From positions 23,605 through 87,604 of the forward strand of contig CANJLH010000014.1 of the NCBI GenBank assembly GCA_947475415.1: DNA of 64,000 bases, in the 5' to 3' direction. How positions within the stretch are numbered: the first letter of the stretch is position 1; the number at the start of each line of letters is the position of its first letter. Made by a program: the position numbers and the translations under genes. Positions 61,175 to 64,000 of the stretch are shown in pieces. The DNA comes from Caulobacteraceae bacterium. Its GTDB lineage: Bacteria > Pseudomonadota > Alphaproteobacteria > Caulobacterales > Caulobacteraceae. The notes below the pieces were generated by a model. The model searched no databases. It had not been told where the DNA came from and saw only the letters and a program-made list of their open reading frames with translations.

Positions 61175-64000
61175 ATGAATCGCAGACATCTGTGGACATC
61201 GACCGCTGTGGCCTTGGCCTGGATGGGGGTCGCGCAGACCGCCGCCGCGCAACAGGACGCGCCGCAGAAAACCGGTGAAATCGAAGAGGTGGTGGTCACC
61301 GCCCGCCGCGTCGAGGAAAACATCCAGAACGTGCCGGTGGCGGTCACCGCAATCAGCAATCAGAAGCTGCAGGACCTGGTGGTCAATTCCGTCCAGGACT
61401 TGAACAAGCTGGCGCCTGGTCTGCAAACCGCCGGGTGTTCGGGAACGCGGGAGAGCTGCGTTCCGGTGCTCCGCGCCCAGGGGTCCGCTTTCGCCACTCG
61501 CCGGCCGGCGGTCGTCAGCTATTTCGCGGAAGCGCCGCTCAACTATCCGCCGTCGTATGTTGATCTGTCCAGCATCCAGGTGGTGGCCGGCCCGCAGGGC
61601 ACCCTATTCGGTGAGACGGCGACGGGCGGCGTGATCCTGTACACGCCGAAAAAGCCCGGCAATGACTTCAACGGGTACATCTCCGGTTCGCTCGGCAACT
61701 ACAAGTTCAACCAGGTGGAGATGGCCGTCGGCGGGGCTCTGATCCCCGATAAGCTGATGGTGCGCGCGGCGGGCCGGGTCCGCATGCGCGATGGCTTCAC
61801 CGAGTCGATCCCCAGCTACGGCGGGCCGTCCATTGATATGGACAATGAAAACCACCGGGAATTCCGGCTCTCGTTGGTGTTCAAACCCTGGGAGAACTTC
61901 GAGAACTATACAGTCTACCAGCATTCCAGCGACAAGATTCACGGCAACTCGTCGCCGGTGCTGTTGTCGGACCCTCGCTACATGAACCCCGGGGTGGTCA
62001 ATCTCGTCCCGGCGAACATTCCCAGCTTCGTCAACCAGTGGCTGCTGGGCGCCGGCACGACGCCCGCGCCGGGCCGGACCTTCGGTCAGTTGATCACCGA
62101 CGCCCTGGCCCGCCAGGTGGCGGTGGGGCCGCGGGTGACCTTCCACAACTATGACCGGCACCACTGGGATAAGAACGACCTGGTCGTCAACACCACCCGG
62201 TGGGACATCAGTGACAACCTGACCATCAAGAACATCTTCGCAGTCGGCTGGGCGAGCGCCAAGGGGCCGACCATCGACGTGGACGGCACCGACCAGCTGA
62301 TCGTCGACACCCGCGCCATATGGGTGCCGGGCGTGACGTCCAACGCCACGGGCGAATACGCCTGGACCGGCGGCTGGCCGGATCGGCAATGGACCGAGGA
62401 AATCCAGGCGCTCGGCAAGCTGTTTGACGACAAGCTGGAATGGCAGGCGGGCTATTACTACCGCTATGACGCCAGCCGGCAGTGGACCGGTGGCCAAGGG
62501 GTCATCGCGGTGTTCTCCGGACCATCGGGGGACCCGGCCTCGGCGGCGTACTGTGCTTCAGTCAATGCCGCCTCGCCCTGTTCACAGCTCAGCCGCCGCA
62601 AGGACATCAGCTACGCCGGCTTCGCCCAGGGCACCTTCGCTGTTACCGATGCGCTTCGGTTGACCGCGGGCTACCGGCGCACCTGGGATGAGCGCAGCAA
62701 CATCACCACGGCAGGACCCACCAATCGCGTGAACGTCAACGGCACCCTCATCGCCGTGCCGATTTCGGGCCGTGCGCCCTTGCCGGGGGCCGGCACCAGC
62801 ACCACCCTGGTGCCGCTGGCCCATGCGGACACCTACACCCTGACGGCCGACTATCGGATCAATGACGACATCCTGGTCTATGGCTCGCGCCGCACGGGCT
62901 ATAAGGGCGGCGGCATCAACGCCAACGCCCTGCCGGGGGATCCGAACCGCACCTTCGGGCCAGAAAAGGTCAAGGAATGGGAGTTCGGCGCCAAGACCGA
63001 CTTCACCCTTGGCGACATGCGCGGTCGTTTGAACATCGCCTTCTACCGCGATGATTATTCCGACATTCAGCGCAGCGCGATCATCCCGGGCACGGCCACC
63101 ACCGCTACCTCGAACCTGGCCAACGCGCGGATGCAAGGGTTCGAGTTCAACGCCAGCATCAGTCCGACCTCGTGGCTGCGGCTGGACGGCAACATGGCCT
63201 ACCTCGATGCGAAATATAAGGATTTCGTCGAGACCAAGCTCTGCGCATCGCAGTTCTGGCGGCCGCAGTGCGTGGGCCTTTCGCCCTTGGCGCCGGTGCT
63301 TGTCGATCACTCCAAGGGCACGGTGACGATCAACGGTCAGACCATTCAAACCAAGCCCGATCCGCTGGACAACGCCGCCAAGTGGCGCTGGATGTTCCAA
63401 CCCACCCTGTTGCTCGAAGACTGGGTCGGTGAGGATATCTCCATTGGCGCCAACATCTATCACCAGGGCAGTTGGACGGGAAACAACACCACCTACACCC
63501 AGATCGCCGGCGTACCGATCGTCACGCGGGAAACACTCCTCGGACCCATGAGCGATCCTTACATTCGCCCAGGCAATACACTTGTAGACCTGCGGGTGAA
63601 CTGGAAGAACATCAAGGGCGGCCCCGTCAGTCTTGCGGCTTCGGTGACCAATCTCACCGATAAGCTCGTCAACGTTTCCGCCGCGGGCGGATTTGAGATC
63701 GGTGGCACCGCGCCGGCGATCTTTAACGAGCCGCGGATGTGGTTCGTGGAGGCGAAGTACGAGTTCGCAGCGCACGCGCCGCCGCCCCCACCCCCGCCTC
63801 CGCCGCCCCCGCCTCCGCCTCCGCCGCCCCCTCCTCCGCCGCCCCCTCCGCCGCCTCCGCCGGCGTTTGAGGCCAAGCAGTTCATCGTCTACTTCCCGTT
63901 CGATCAGTCGATCCTGACGCCGGAAGCCCAGACGGTGGTCCAGGAGGCCGCGACCTACGCCAGCGCCGGCCACGCCACCCAGGTGGTGGTGGTGGGTCAC
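61175..64000 (+). CDS. TonB-dependent receptor fused to a poly-proline linker and an OmpA-type domain (C-terminus beyond the window)
   Basis: At least 942 codons remain open to the right edge. After a signal peptide (1-25, ending TAAAQ) comes a plug domain (IEEVVVTARRVEENIQNVPV start; VQVVAGPQGTLFGE-like VVAGPQGTLFGETATGGVI). A large beta barrel (about 150-862) ends in MWFVEAKYEF, a normal C-terminal strand. It then continues with AAHA, 28 consecutive prolines (869-896) and the start of an OmpA C-terminal domain (VYFPFDQSILTPEAQ; QVVVVGH). Codons are mixed CCG/CCC/CCT/CCA, so the run is not a simple-repeat sequencing slip. The OmpA part should bind peptidoglycan. Substrate unknown; no close TonB system genes are seen. 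Confidence 0.88.
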   Translation, partial: MNRRHLWTSTAVALAWMGVAQTAAAQQDAPQKTGEIEEVVVTARRVEENIQNVPVAVTAISNQKLQDLVVNSVQDLNKLAPGLQTAGCSGTRESCVPVLRAQGSAFATRRPAVVSYFAEAPLNYPPSYVDLSSIQVVAGPQGTLFGETATGGVILYTPKKPGNDFNGYISGSLGNYKFNQVEMAVGGALIPDKLMVRAAGRVRMRDGFTESIPSYGGPSIDMDNENHREFRLSLVFKPWENFENYTVYQHSSDKIHGNSSPVLLSDPRYMNPGVVNLVPANIPSFVNQWLLGAGTTPAPGRTFGQLITDALARQVAVGPRVTFHNYDRHHWDKNDLVVNTTRWDISDNLTIKNIFAVGWASAKGPTIDVDGTDQLIVDTRAIWVPGVTSNATGEYAWTGGWPDRQWTEEIQALGKLFDDKLEWQAGYYYRYDASRQWTGGQGVIAVFSGPSGDPASAAYCASVNAASPCSQLSRRKDISYAGFAQGTFAVTDALRLTAGYRRTWDERSNITTAGPTNRVNVNGTLIAVPISGRAPLPGAGTSTTLVPLAHADTYTLTADYRINDDILVYGSRRTGYKGGGINANALPGDPNRTFGPEKVKEWEFGAKTDFTLGDMRGRLNIAFYRDDYSDIQRSAIIPGTATTATSNLANARMQGFEFNASISPTSWLRLDGNMAYLDAKYKDFVETKLCASQFWRPQCVGLSPLAPVLVDHSKGTVTINGQTIQTKPDPLDNAAKWRWMFQPTLLLEDWVGEDISIGANIYHQGSWTGNNTTYTQIAGVPIVTRETLLGPMSDPYIRPGNTLVDLRVNWKNIKGGPVSLAASVTNLTDKLVNVSAAGGFEIGGTAPAIFNEPRMWFVEAKYEFAAHAPPPPPPPPPPPPPPPPPPPPPPPPPPPPAFEAKQFIVYFPFDQSILTPEAQTVVQEAATYASAGHATQVVVVGH

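Noticed and set aside
63779..63862. The proline run as a sequencing or replication slippage artefact
   Set aside because: The 28 codons are a varied mix of CCG, CCC, CCT and CCA, and the frame is kept on both sides with sensible protein sequence, so an artefact is unlikely.
62582..64000. A 472-codon leftward frame with an Arg/Gly-rich tract, and a leftward poly-Gly frame at 63559-63885
   Set aside because: Both are reverse readings of the receptor gene; the Arg/Gly runs are complements of the proline codons.

Overview
The window is high-GC alphaproteobacterial chromosome, most likely from a member of the Caulobacterales (Caulobacter/Phenylobacterium-like). The clearest evidence is a flagellin locus with FlbT, FlaF, FlaEY, a TPR-glycosyltransferase of the FlmG/FlbA type and two short flagellins. 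A sigma-54/ftr-type promoter, a GTTC-N7-GTTC LexA box before ssb and a very large TonB-dependent receptor agree with this. I saw no rRNA, tRNA, IS element or CRISPR array.

Layout. 1-6.9 kb: two divergent catabolic operons (crotonases, SDR, two-subunit molybdenum hydroxylase, ACMSD-like amidohydrolase), including a broken crotonase. 7.2-15.8 kb: cytochrome c-PQQ-type sugar dehydrogenase, tyrosine phosphatase, leuCD, D-aminoacylase-like amidohydrolase, nitronate monooxygenase, SulP transporter. 15.9-18.7 kb: ssb with a LexA box, then a small accessory patch holding a membrane protein, an orphan multiubiquitin protein and a decayed reading frame. 18.7-20.4 kb: three envelope proteins of unknown function. 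20.5-28.6 kb: flagellin cluster. 28.7-35.6 kb: MoxR ATPase, AT-rich P-loop kinase, universal stress protein, HD-phosphatase-Nudix operon, M48 protease and small proteins. 35.4-41.5 kb: glyQ-glyS-ppdK and a small membrane protein. 41.6-44.4 kb: fasciclin protein and glnK-amtB. 44.4-49.7 kb: ispE, a TPR lipoprotein, ETF-ubiquinone oxidoreductase and a family-4 uracil-DNA glycosylase. 49.8-56.5 kb: lytic transglycosylase, radical SAM protein, RNA methyltransferases and glycine-zipper proteins. 56.5-60.9 kb: acyl-CoA ligase and valS. 61.2 kb to the end: a TonB-dependent receptor.

The most unusual objects are: (1) the terminal TonB-dependent receptor, whose barrel runs in frame into 28 consecutive prolines and then the start of an OmpA-type peptidoglycan-binding domain; (2) a stand-alone multiubiquitin protein with no E1, E2 or deubiquitinase gene in the window; and (3) FlaEY and the flagellin control region, where sigma-54 and paired inverted-repeat elements can be read directly. 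Several operons (Mo-hydroxylase/ACMSD-like/crotonase; HD/PTP/Nudix) have no substrate that I can assign.
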